From: Piscirickettsiaceae bacterium
GTDB taxonomy: Bacteria; Pseudomonadota; Gammaproteobacteria; Thiomicrospirales; Thiomicrospiraceae
Assembly (NCBI GenBank): GCA_021767305.1
Contig: JAASTL010000008.1
Span: 1 to 11,719 of the forward strand
Direction: 5' to 3'
DNA: 11,719 nt
In this document: in pieces, positions 6,294-11,719 of the stretch
Numbering within the stretch: position 1 is the stretch's first letter
Layout: every line of letters starts with the position of its first letter
Position numbers and translations under genes: made by a program
Notes under the pieces: generated by a model
What the model was told of the DNA's origin: nothing
What the model saw: only the letters and a program-made list of their open reading frames with translations
The model's database searches: none

Positions 6294-7775
6294 ATGAACA
6301 CTAGAGGTGTTACTCGTAGACAACGTAAACCAGAAATTTTGAAACCACTTCCTTATTCTAGGGATTTGGCTATAAAACAAAATGCTGAGGTTGCTACTGA
6401 AAATAAACACCCACTAGTAGATCAAGTAACAAATAAACTTCTTCGGAATTATGAAGAAGCTTCAAAAGCACGTTTTGATCAAATTTGGTCAGTGTTATTG
6501 GAGTTAGAAGATGGTTTCGGACGTCGTGATTTTGTTAATTGGGTAAATCGTACTCTAGAAGCAAAACTCGGATTTAAATTATCAATTGTAACCCTAGAAC
6601 AGGCTTCGATTGGTAGCTTAAATTTGAGTGCGCTTTATTCTGAATGCGTTTTTCAACAATTCTTAGAGTTTTCGAAAGAATTTTTTGAAAAGGACCCGCT
6701 TAAAGGTCAACATAAAACAGATTTACAAAAGATGTTCCTAGATATGGGATATCACGCAATAGGCGTTGCACCTTGTGCAGACGGTCGATTAGCACATTTT
6801 GTAAGTTATGTTTTACGACTACCCTATAGTATGGTTCGTCGAAAATCCCACGCTGGTGCTTTATTTGATGTCAGTGAAAGTGTAAGGAATTGGGTCTTTA
6901 CAGAACATTTAAGATTTAGAGAATCTAAGCCTAATTCGGCTAATGATGATACTCGCTACTTAAAGATAGCGTCCTATCACTTCTCAAAATCGGATCCTCA
7001 TCATCAAGGATGTGCTGCGCACGGAAGCGATGATGCTAAAGCTGCAAAAGCTGCTTTAGACAAACTAAACGAGTTTAAACAAGCGATTGAAAACCGTTTT
7101 GATTGTGGAGCAACGGTAGATGTCATTCTGTTAGGTGTGAATACGGATGACGATAGTCTACGAGTCCATGTACCAGATGAGTTTGGTCGTGTGGATTTAC
7201 AAAGTTATGTGGATACTCACAAGCTTTATCATCACACAATGAATTTTACGGCTGAGCAAGCACGTAACGAAATCTTGAATGCTTTAACGGTGACACGTAA
7301 ACGTAGTCGTACGGATCAAGCTTCACGATTGCGAAAAGTTCTTGCTTGGTTGATTGAACAGAATCTTTCACAGATTGATTATGTTCATCAGTATGAGTCA
7401 GGATGCTATAGCGACCTTGGTCATGCTGAAAGATTTATAGGAATTGGTAGTGGGTTTGAAGAAGTTCAGCTTCGCAACCTGACTTATTACAGTTTTCTTG
7501 AGACTCTGGAAGAAGGTTTATCTGACGTAAAAGTTGGGATAAAGATATTCAAGAAGTTAAATGTCTGTAAAATGCGACCAATTCCAATCATTATTGGTTT
7601 TGAATATGATGCGAGAGTTCCTGGTTCAAAATCGAGAGTGATTAAAAAGGCAAAACGAATTGAACAATTGGTTCATGAGAAGTTTTCAGAACTTTCTCAA
7701 TCTGGGATGTTACACACTATGTGTACTCTCAGAGATTACACAGGATTTCATCCGGCTTACCGGTTAGATGATTGA
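6294..7775 (+). CDS. csoS3: Carboxysomal carbonic anhydrase CsoSCA (CsoS3)
   Basis: This is the zinc carbonic anhydrase of the alpha-carboxysome, a divergent beta-type enzyme that dehydrates imported bicarbonate to CO2 next to RuBisCO. The active site is visible. Cys161, Asp163 and Arg165 lie in APCADGRLAH and supply the first Zn ligand and the Asp-Arg dyad. His229 (in ASYHFSKS) and Cys240 (in HHQGCAAHG) are the other Zn ligands, and their 11-residue spacing equals that of the H. neapolitanus enzyme (His242/Cys253). The N-terminal 30 residues are basic and Pro-containing and look disordered. In H. neapolitanus this region binds RuBisCO. The C-terminal third is the degenerate second half that lacks the metal site. 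The length of 493 residues is near the family norm of about 500. It starts 29 bp after csoS2 with only a weak GAAAAGAG ribosome site, fitting a protein needed in low copy. Confidence 0.96.
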   Translation: MNTRGVTRRQRKPEILKPLPYSRDLAIKQNAEVATENKHPLVDQVTNKLLRNYEEASKARFDQIWSVLLELEDGFGRRDFVNWVNRTLEAKLGFKLSIVTLEQASIGSLNLSALYSECVFQQFLEFSKEFFEKDPLKGQHKTDLQKMFLDMGYHAIGVAPCADGRLAHFVSYVLRLPYSMVRRKSHAGALFDVSESVRNWVFTEHLRFRESKPNSANDDTRYLKIASYHFSKSDPHHQGCAAHGSDDAKAAKAALDKLNEFKQAIENRFDCGATVDVILLGVNTDDDSLRVHVPDEFGRVDLQSYVDTHKLYHHTMNFTAEQARNEILNALTVTRKRSRTDQASRLRKVLAWLIEQNLSQIDYVHQYESGCYSDLGHAERFIGIGSGFEEVQLRNLTYYSFLETLEEGLSDVKVGIKIFKKLNVCKMRPIPIIIGFEYDARVPGSKSRVIKKAKRIEQLVHEKFSELSQSGMLHTMCTLRDYTGFHPAYRLDD

Positions 7776-7787
7776 AAAGGGTCATAA

Positions 7788-8042
7788 ATGAAAATTTGGA
7801 AAGTAACTGGTACCGTGGTTTCAACGAATCGCATTGCGATGATGGATCACATGCCTCTAAAGCTGCTTGAAGACAAGAAAAATGGTAGCCCAACGGTTGC
7901 TGTTGACCCGATTGGCGTAAAAGAAGGTGATTACGTTCTTTGTTGTGGTAGTTCGGCAGCTCGCGACGCCACAGGAACCAAGGGTTACCCAAGTGATTTA
8001 ACCATTGTTGGGATTCTTGATAAATGGGATGGTTGGGAGTAA
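7788..8042 (+). CDS. csoS4A: CsoS4A, pentameric carboxysome vertex protein
   Basis: This small EutN/CcmL-family protein forms pentamers that close the vertices of the icosahedral shell. Its 84 residues begin MKIWKVTGTVVST, the usual first beta-strand. They contain the family core VDPIGVKEGDYVLCCGSSAARDA at about 39-61 and end in DLTIVGILDKWDGWE. AAAGGG lies a few bases before the ATG, 12 bp after the csoS3 stop. The following csoS4B starts 6 bp after this stop, with its ribosome site (GGGAG) inside the last codons of csoS4A, so the two are probably translationally coupled. Coupling would help keep both vertex proteins at low, matched levels. Confidence 0.95.
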   Translation: MKIWKVTGTVVSTNRIAMMDHMPLKLLEDKKNGSPTVAVDPIGVKEGDYVLCCGSSAARDATGTKGYPSDLTIVGILDKWDGWE

Positions 8043-8048
8043 TTCAAG

Positions 8049-8318
8049 ATGCAAGTCCATATAGTCGGCAAGCAGATTGTATTAACCAGTCGTTTAGATG
8101 ATTTGGGGCATTTACCCTTAAAAGTTTTACACACGCTGGGCGGGGGCACTCTAGTTGGAATGGACCCGATTGGCACAAAAGAAGGCGATTTGGTTTTTAC
8201 CATCGCAAACTCTGCTGCACGTGATGCGGCAGGTATGAAACGCTATCTTACTGATTTAACGATATCCGGCATTATTGATAATCGAGCGGATATCCTCAAA
8301 CCAGATGACAATGATTAA
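8049..8318 (+). CDS. csoS4B: CsoS4B, pentameric carboxysome vertex protein
   Basis: This is the paralogue of the preceding gene, also in the EutN/CcmL family, with 89 residues. It shares the core MDPIGTKEGDLVFTIANSAARDA at about 38-60 and ends DLTISGIIDNR plus an acidic tail (LKPDDND). The two paralogues agree closely in this core but differ strongly in the first 35 residues. It probably forms pentamers at shell vertices. The next gene, csoS1C, starts 18 bp later with a perfect AAAGGAG, so translation rises sharply from the scarce vertex proteins to the abundant facet proteins. Confidence 0.94.
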   Translation: MQVHIVGKQIVLTSRLDDLGHLPLKVLHTLGGGTLVGMDPIGTKEGDLVFTIANSAARDAAGMKRYLTDLTISGIIDNRADILKPDDND

Positions 8319-8336
8319 ACTCGAAAGGAGAAACCG

Positions 8337-8627
8337 ATGAGTGAATATGGTATTGCTTTAGGCATGATCGAAACACGTGGTCTAGTTCCAGCTATTGAAG
8401 CTGCAGATGCGATGACTAAAGCAGCTGAAGTACGTCTAGTAAGCCGTGAATTTGTTGGTGGCGGTTACGTTACTGTTTTAGTTCGTGGTGAAACTGGTGC
8501 GGTTAACGCAGCTGTTCGTGCTGGTGCAGACGCTTGTGAACGTGTTGGTGACGGTCTTGTTGCGGCACACATCATCGCGCGTCCACACAAAGAAGTTGAA
8601 CCAGTACTTTCTGCTGAAAAAGCTTAA
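8337..8627 (+). CDS. csoS1C: CsoS1C, hexameric carboxysome shell protein (BMC-H)
   Basis: This major facet protein is a single-domain BMC protein that assembles as hexamers with a central pore for bicarbonate and RuBP. It has 96 residues, starting with GIALGMIETRGLVPAIEAAD and with the pore loop FVGGG at 39-43. The conserved ARPHKEVEPVL lies near the C-terminus, with the tail SAEKA. The symbol (C rather than A) is given from gene order, because the first of three csoS1 copies after csoS4B is csoS1C in H. neapolitanus. It differs from the next two copies by Leu48 in place of Met. AAAGGAG lies 6 bp before the ATG. Codon choice (CTA, GGT, CGT) is strongly biased, as in cbbL. Confidence 0.95.
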   Translation: MSEYGIALGMIETRGLVPAIEAADAMTKAAEVRLVSREFVGGGYVTVLVRGETGAVNAAVRAGADACERVGDGLVAAHIIARPHKEVEPVLSAEKA

Positions 8628-8670
8628 TTAACAGTTTATTAATAAAACACTTGTATTCAAGGAGAAAATC

Positions 8671-8958
8671 ATGAGTGATTACGGTATTGCATTAGGTATG
8701 ATTGAAACTCGCGGTCTAGTACCAGCGATCGAAGCTGCAGATGCTATGACAAAAGCTGCTGAAGTTCGTCTAGTTTCACGTGAATTTGTTGGTGGCGGTT
8801 ACGTTACTGTTATGGTTCGTGGTGAGACTGGTGCAGTTAACGCTGCAGTTCGCGCTGGTGCGGATGCTTGTGAACGTGTTGGTGACGGTCTTGTTGCTGC
8901 TCACATCATTGCACGCCCTCACAAAGAAGTTGAGCCTGTTCTAGCTAAAGCTGAGTAA
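8671..8958 (+). CDS. csoS1A: CsoS1A, hexameric carboxysome shell protein (BMC-H)
   Basis: This is the second of three nearly identical BMC-H shell proteins, with 95 residues. It has the same fold and FVGGG pore loop and differs from CsoS1C only at Asp3, Met48 and the tail (AKAE). At the DNA level it differs from its neighbours at many third codon positions, so protein identity is kept by selection rather than by recent duplication. AAGGAG lies 6 bp before the ATG. The assignment of A rather than C rests on gene order. Confidence 0.95.
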   Translation: MSDYGIALGMIETRGLVPAIEAADAMTKAAEVRLVSREFVGGGYVTVMVRGETGAVNAAVRAGADACERVGDGLVAAHIIARPHKEVEPVLAKAE

Positions 8959-8993
8959 TCAGTTAGTTTAAGACTTATATTAGGAGTCAATCC

Positions 8994-9302
8994 ATGAGTG
9001 AATATGGTATTGCACTAGGTATGATTGAGACGCGTGGTCTAGTTCCAGCTATTGAAGCTGCAGATGCTATGACTAAAGCGGCTGAAGTTCGCCTAGTAAG
9101 CCGCGAGTTCGTAGGCGGTGGTTACGTTACAGTTATGGTACGTGGTGAAACTGGTGCGGTTAACGCAGCAGTTCGCGCAGGTGCAGACGCTTGTGAACGT
9201 GTTGGTGACGGCCTTGTTGCTGCTCACATCATTGCACGTCCTCACAAAGAAGTTGAGCCGGCTCTAGAAACAGGTAACACTGGTTCTGCGAAACGTCTAT
9301 AA
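8994..9302 (+). CDS. csoS1B: CsoS1B, hexameric carboxysome shell protein with C-terminal extension (BMC-H)
   Basis: This is the third BMC-H paralogue, with 102 residues. The first 91 or so residues match CsoS1A/C. The tail is longer and ends ETGNTGSAKRL, a basic extension. In H. neapolitanus CsoS1B is likewise the last and longest of the three, which supports the symbol. TAGGAG lies 7 bp before the ATG, slightly weaker than at the other two copies. A stem-loop follows the stop within 5 bp. Confidence 0.94.
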   Translation: MSEYGIALGMIETRGLVPAIEAADAMTKAAEVRLVSREFVGGGYVTVMVRGETGAVNAAVRAGADACERVGDGLVAAHIIARPHKEVEPALETGNTGSAKRL

Positions 9303-9306
9303 GTTT

Positions 9307-9324
9307 AAGGGCTTCGGCCCTTTT
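9307..9324 (+). terminator. UUCG-capped stem-loop after csoS1B, probably a partial terminator or mRNA-stabilising hairpin
   Basis: AAGGGC (9307-9312) pairs with GCCCTT (9317-9322) over a UUCG tetraloop, an unusually stable combination, and is followed by only four T (9321-9324). The next gene's ribosome site starts 8 bp later. It therefore seems suited to attenuate rather than end transcription, or to protect the 3' end of the shell-gene mRNA, lowering expression of the distal trio. Confidence 0.65.
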
Positions 9325-9340
9325 CTGAGCCAAGGAGATA

Positions 9341-9889
9341 ATGATGCGTTATCAACCTAATATGCAAGGCAATGTTATGCCAGGTGCAGCAGCTTATCCT
9401 CAATTTGAGCAACCTCAGACAGCTCCAAATACACAAATTTTGGGTTATCTAGGTCGTGCATTGAGTTTAGAGTTCTCTGCTGGACAACATTATCTGGCTC
9501 AGGCTTCTTTATCTAAGTTCCGTAATGAAATGCAGTTTGCAGAAAGTTTTGTGACTTTGGCAAATGAAGAATTTCAACATGCGAACCTCATTACAGACCG
9601 TATGGTGTCACAAGGCGCTTTACCGGCCGGTAGTATTCTTAGTCCTGCAACACCTGCAAATAATGTTATTGAAGCTTTACGTACTTGTGAAGCACGTGAA
9701 CTTGCGCTAATCCAGTTATATGGTGAAGCAAGTAACTATTCAATGAATGTTGGTGCAACAGAAGATCACGCTTTATTTTCTCGACTACTTGAAGAAGAAC
9801 AATCTCAATTAGTACGAGTTCAAGGCTGGTTGGAAGAATATTATCAAAACCTTGCGAATAATCCTGTCCCACAGCGGAGCTTTGTATGA
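9341..9889 (+). CDS. Ferritin-like (bacterioferritin-type) protein of the carboxysome operon
   Basis: A four-helix ferritin-like protein is a frequent member of alpha-carboxysome operons (for example in H. neapolitanus), but its role is not established. After a Pro/Gln-rich, probably disordered leader of about 30 residues come helices with metal-type residues: Glu44 (SLEFSAGQHY), Glu77 and His80 (NEEFQH), Glu117/Glu120 (CEARELALIQLY) and Glu151-153 followed by Gln154 (EEEQSQL). The last position is normally His in bacterioferritin ExxH, so the di-iron site is incomplete or altered. Two adjacent ATGs occur. AAGGAG (9332-9337) lies 3 bp before the first and 6 bp before the second, so 9344 is the more likely start and the protein would then have 181 residues. 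The stop overlaps the next start (ATGA). Confidence 0.88.
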   Translation: MMRYQPNMQGNVMPGAAAYPQFEQPQTAPNTQILGYLGRALSLEFSAGQHYLAQASLSKFRNEMQFAESFVTLANEEFQHANLITDRMVSQGALPAGSILSPATPANNVIEALRTCEARELALIQLYGEASNYSMNVGATEDHALFSRLLEEEQSQLVRVQGWLEEYYQNLANNPVPQRSFV

Positions 9890-10152
9890 GCCCTGCATGG
9901 AAGCAAAAGGATAAACAAGGAACACTAGAAGCTAAATTTTTATTTGATTCTTATGATGTTCTGCGTGATTTTTTGGATGATGTAGCTGATGTCGCTGAAG
10001 AAGTCGGTCATCACCCAAACCTTAGCTTTGGACGTGAACACGTCTCTGTAATTATTTATGCACAAGGTGAATCCTTAGGAGATACCGATTTTGCATTAGC
10101 AAATGGTATTGATAAAGCGTTCACAAAAGTGACTGAGGAGACTTCCGCATGA
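9886..10152 (+). CDS. acRAF, pterin-4a-carbinolamine dehydratase-like RuBisCO assembly factor
   Basis: This 88-residue protein has the alpha-beta fold of pterin-4a-carbinolamine dehydratase. The signature region VAEEVGHHPNLSFGREHVSVIIYAQ lies at about 37-61, with the HHP motif at 42-44. The length is typical for the group. In carboxysome operons such proteins act as a RuBisCO assembly chaperone (acRAF) and are not thought to be pterin enzymes, so this role is inferred from context plus family. The start overlaps the ferritin-like gene by ATGA (9886-9889), and its own stop overlaps the next gene in the same way (10149-10152), so all three are probably translationally coupled. Confidence 0.88.
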   Translation: MSPAWKQKDKQGTLEAKFLFDSYDVLRDFLDDVADVAEEVGHHPNLSFGREHVSVIIYAQGESLGDTDFALANGIDKAFTKVTEETSA

Positions 10153-10364
10153 GTGAGAATTCAACAGCAAAAGGTCAAATTCCAGAGGCTTTAAAGGCAA
10201 CAGGGAATGCTTCGGCTAAACCAGTAGCTAAGAAAGCACCTGCTCGTAAGCCAGCAGCAAAAAAAACTGCTACTTCGACAGCTGCTAAAAAAGCACCTGT
10301 GAAAGAGACACATATTGCGGACAAGATTAAGGCGTTACCAAGACGTCGAGTCTGGCCAGATTAA
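10149..10364 (+). CDS. Small Lys/Ala-rich disordered protein with C-terminal RRRVWPD; possible McdB-like positioning factor
   Basis: I do not recognise this with certainty. It has 71 residues, 13 Lys and 4 Arg, and almost no hydrophobic core. Residues 22-52 consist of repeated KKAPA/AAKK units like those of histone H1-type bacterial nucleoid proteins. The C-terminus, DKIKALPRRRVWPD, is quite different, with a single Trp69. Alpha-carboxysome McdB proteins are small, disordered, encoded at the end of the cso cluster and have a near-terminal invariant Trp, so an McdB-like role in carboxysome distribution is plausible. No ParA-type McdA gene is present in the window. The Lys-rich part could bind DNA or RNA. 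It is coupled to acRAF by ATGA and is the last gene before a strong terminator, so it belongs to the operon. Confidence 0.8.
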   Translation: MSENSTAKGQIPEALKATGNASAKPVAKKAPARKPAAKKTATSTAAKKAPVKETHIADKIKALPRRRVWPD

Positions 10365-10391
10365 TTCAGGCTTAGTAACTGAATTTTCGAT

Positions 10392-10423
10392 AAGGGGATA
10401 TGTTTTACATATCCCTTTTTTTT
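10392..10423 (+). terminator. Strong rho-independent terminator ending the carboxysome operon
   Basis: GGGATATGT (10395-10403) and ACATATCCC (10407-10415) form a perfect 9-bp stem with a 3-nt loop, followed directly by eight T (10416-10423). It lies about 30 bp after the last stop codon and is the clearest terminator in the window. Confidence 0.95.
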
Positions 10424-10592
10424 AATTAACAGATTAACTTTATGGGTATTTACCGTATTTATAAAATTAATTTGTGTATTAATTCAATGATAATCTTTAA
10501 ATAAATAGAACTTGTCTATAGGTTTGAGTTGTTTTATCAATTTCACATTTGAAGGCTAAATGACTAGGATAGCCCGATATTAACTTTAATCT

Positions 10593-10626
10593 AAAGTGAC
10601 TGTCTTAAGAGCAGAGTAGTCACTTT
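10593..10626. repeat. 9-bp inverted repeat in the transporter leader
   Basis: AAAGTGACT (10593-10601) and AGTCACTTT (10618-10626) are exact inverted arms separated by 16 bp that contain the palindrome CTTAAG. It may act as an operator or an RNA stem. There is no adequate T-run after it, so it is not a normal terminator. Confidence 0.5.
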
Positions 10627-10712
10627 GTTGCTGTGATTTAGCCATAAGCTGAATTGCTAAAACATAATTTGCTCTCAGGTTAAGCCTATTCCTGAGTCAA
10701 CATGACTAAGAA

Positions 10713-10730
10713 GCAATTCATGAGAATTGC
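10713..10730. promoter_or_regulatory. GCAATTC-ATGA-GAATTGC inverted repeat just before the transporter ribosome site
   Basis: The arms are exact 7-bp inverted repeats around ATGA and end 6 bp before the ribosome site. A further GAATTGC occurs at 10651-10657, so the same half-site appears three times within 80 bp. It could be a binding site for a regulator or a hairpin that limits ribosome access. Confidence 0.45.
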
Positions 10731-10753
10731 CATTATGAAGGTGTAATAAAACT

Positions 10754-11719
10754 ATGGCACAAGAAAATACAAACTCAACAACGCCTGACGTTACTGATTC
10801 GGGTTCCGCTGCGTTTCGTCCTGAATATGCAGTAAGAGATGTTCAAGCCGGTGTAATTACCGCCACCATGGCAATTCCTCTTTCTATTGGTATTGCGATG
10901 ATGTCTGATTATCCAATCCAAGTAGGTCTTGCAACCGTTGCATTCGCGTCCTTTATCGGTTTTTTATTTGCATGGTTCCGTCCAGGTAACTTTATCGGTG
11001 CTCCGGGGATCGCAGCAGGACTAGCTCCAATTTTGGCAATGGGTGTCGCAACCTTTGGCATTGAAAATATGGCGTTCATAATATTTATGACCGCTACTTT
11101 CCAAGCTTTAATATGGAAATTCAATTGGCAAAGGTATCTGCTGATGGCGGTACCCGGATATCTAGTTGAAGGATTGTTAGCAGGTATTGGACTAAAAATT
11201 GCACTTAAGTTCCTTCCATTCCTTTGGATGTTACCTGTTGGCGTCGCAGCGGGTGAAGAGTTTTGGTCAGATGGGCGTGTACAGGTTGTGATTCTCTCGA
11301 TAATCGGTGCAGCCATGTTCCTGCTACTGTTTAAGAAGTTCAAGGACACCAAACCTGCACTGCCATATTTCGCATTGATTGTATTCGGGATTATTGCCGC
11401 GATGTTTATTGATGTGAAAATGCTTAAAGTTGAAGATGTAGAGTTCAATATCGGTTTACCAATTCCAGATTTTGACTCTGCATGGCTGTGGATCTATGCG
11501 ATTTTCTTCTCGCTAATGTTGGCGGTTGTCGATGTCATTGAGCAGGTTATGTCGAACGCGGCGATTGAAAAGATTGATCCTTTGAAACGTCCTTGTAACT
11601 CGAATAATTCTTTGTTATCGATTTGGGTATCGAACATGGGGTCGTCGTTCTTTGGTGGTATGACAAATCTTGATGGTTTAGCTAAGTCTTCAACAAATCG
11701 CTTGGCGGGTGCTTACACC
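10754..11719 (+). CDS. SulP-family transporter, probable bicarbonate/anion importer (3' end missing)
   Basis: The frame is open for 322 codons and runs off the window, so only the N-terminal part is seen. A hydrophilic N-terminus of about 28 residues is followed by many hydrophobic helices (AGVITATMAIPLSIGIAMM, then VGLATVAFASFIGFLFAWF, and others to about 265). The region APGIAAGLAPILA and the cytoplasmic segment ending FFGGMTNLDGLAKSSTNRLAG resemble the SulP (SLC26-type) permease core. SulP proteins carry sulfate or bicarbonate. Position directly downstream of a carboxysome operon favours inorganic carbon uptake, as reported for several Thiomicrospira relatives. The substrate is an inference. 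The C-terminal STAS domain, if present, lies outside. GAAGGTG precedes the ATG, and a TGA in frame at 10736 rules out an earlier start. Confidence 0.8.
   Translation, partial: MAQENTNSTTPDVTDSGSAAFRPEYAVRDVQAGVITATMAIPLSIGIAMMSDYPIQVGLATVAFASFIGFLFAWFRPGNFIGAPGIAAGLAPILAMGVATFGIENMAFIIFMTATFQALIWKFNWQRYLLMAVPGYLVEGLLAGIGLKIALKFLPFLWMLPVGVAAGEEFWSDGRVQVVILSIIGAAMFLLLFKKFKDTKPALPYFALIVFGIIAAMFIDVKMLKVEDVEFNIGLPIPDFDSAWLWIYAIFFSLMLAVVDVIEQVMSNAAIEKIDPLKRPCNSNNSLLSIWVSNMGSSFFGGMTNLDGLAKSSTNRLAGAYT

Larger units (their letters stand above)
10424..10753 (+). promoter_or_regulatory. Intergenic regulatory region before the SulP transporter
   Basis: This 330-bp AT-rich spacer between a strong terminator and the transporter gene holds no coding sequence that I can support. 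It should hold the transporter promoter. A weak sigma70-like pair is TTGTCT (10512-10517) and TATCAA (10535-10540) with a 17-bp spacer. Three inverted repeats lie downstream of it: 10593-10626, 10674-10696 and 10713-10730. GAAGGTG (10736-10742) is the probable ribosome binding site, 11 bp before the ATG. The density of dyads suggests regulation, perhaps by inorganic carbon supply. Confidence 0.55.

Noticed and set aside
7729..8203. Minus-strand frames across csoS3, csoS4A and csoS4B
   Set aside because: They cross the boundaries of well supported, tightly packed + strand genes and show no family features.
8635..8646. Palindrome TTTATTAATAAA between csoS1C and csoS1A
   Set aside because: It is AT-only and short, without loop stability or a T-run. 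It is easily due to composition.
10593..10626. Inverted repeat read as a second terminator
   Set aside because: The 16-nt loop and the lack of a T-run make it a poor terminator. The strong one at 10392-10423 already ends the operon.
10909..11448. Long open frame on the minus strand (179 codons)
   Set aside because: It lies fully inside the transporter gene, has a low-complexity Ile/Asn/Pro-rich composition and no ribosome site. The + strand frame has clear membrane helices and family motifs.
1..11719. CRISPR arrays, tRNA or rRNA genes, insertion sequences, phage attachment sites
   Set aside because: I saw no regularly spaced direct repeats outside coding paralogues, no cloverleaf or rRNA motifs, no transposase and no terminal inverted repeats.

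Overview
The window is a cis-carboxysome (alpha-carboxysome) operon, with a chemotaxis receptor upstream and an anion or bicarbonate transporter downstream. All recognised genes are on the + strand. Form IA-type RuBisCO, the order cbbL-cbbS-csoS2-csoS3-csoS4A-csoS4B-csoS1C-csoS1A-csoS1B, the moderately AT-rich DNA and the flanking SulP-type transporter together suggest a sulfur- or hydrogen-oxidising chemolithoautotrophic gammaproteobacterium of the Thiomicrospira / Thiomicrorhabdus / Hydrogenovibrio group. That placement is an inference from recognised proteins, not from a search.

Layout. Positions 1-1785 hold the 3' part of a methyl-accepting chemotaxis protein with five HAMP-like units, followed by a rho-independent terminator (about 1820-1850). 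A 428-bp AT-rich region (1851-2278) carries the likely cbb/cso promoter(s), a perfect inverted repeat at 2126-2145 and a leader able to fold. Then come cbbL (2279), cbbS (3779), csoS2 (4126), csoS3/csoSCA (6294), csoS4A (7788), csoS4B (8049) and three csoS1 shell genes (8337, 8671, 8994). A UUCG-capped stem-loop (9307-9324) separates the shell genes from a distal trio: a ferritin-like protein, a pterin-dehydratase-like RuBisCO assembly factor (acRAF) and a 71-residue Lys/Ala-rich protein ending in RRRVWPD. The trio is joined by two ATGA overlaps and closed by a strong terminator (10392-10423). A 330-bp spacer rich in inverted repeats leads to a SulP-family transporter that runs off the window end.

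How the genes work together. SulP is the likely importer of dissolved inorganic carbon. CsoSCA inside the shell converts bicarbonate to CO2, and CbbLS fixes it. CsoS2 ties RuBisCO to the shell. CsoS1 hexamers form the facets and CsoS4 pentamers the vertices. acRAF helps RuBisCO assembly, and the last small gene may help position the particle.

Most notable points. (1) cbbS seems to have lost its original N-terminus: 13 in-frame codons upstream match the family N-terminal arm, but the expected ATG reads ATT and the conserved Tyr codon reads TAA, while a perfect Shine-Dalgarno still sits before the dead start. (2) csoS2 has an in-frame G GGA AAG slippery heptamer with a following hairpin and a -1 frame stop, which would give a short CsoS2 isoform. 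(3) The Lys-rich protein with a C-terminal Trp resembles an McdB-like positioning factor, but no ParA/McdA gene is present in the window.
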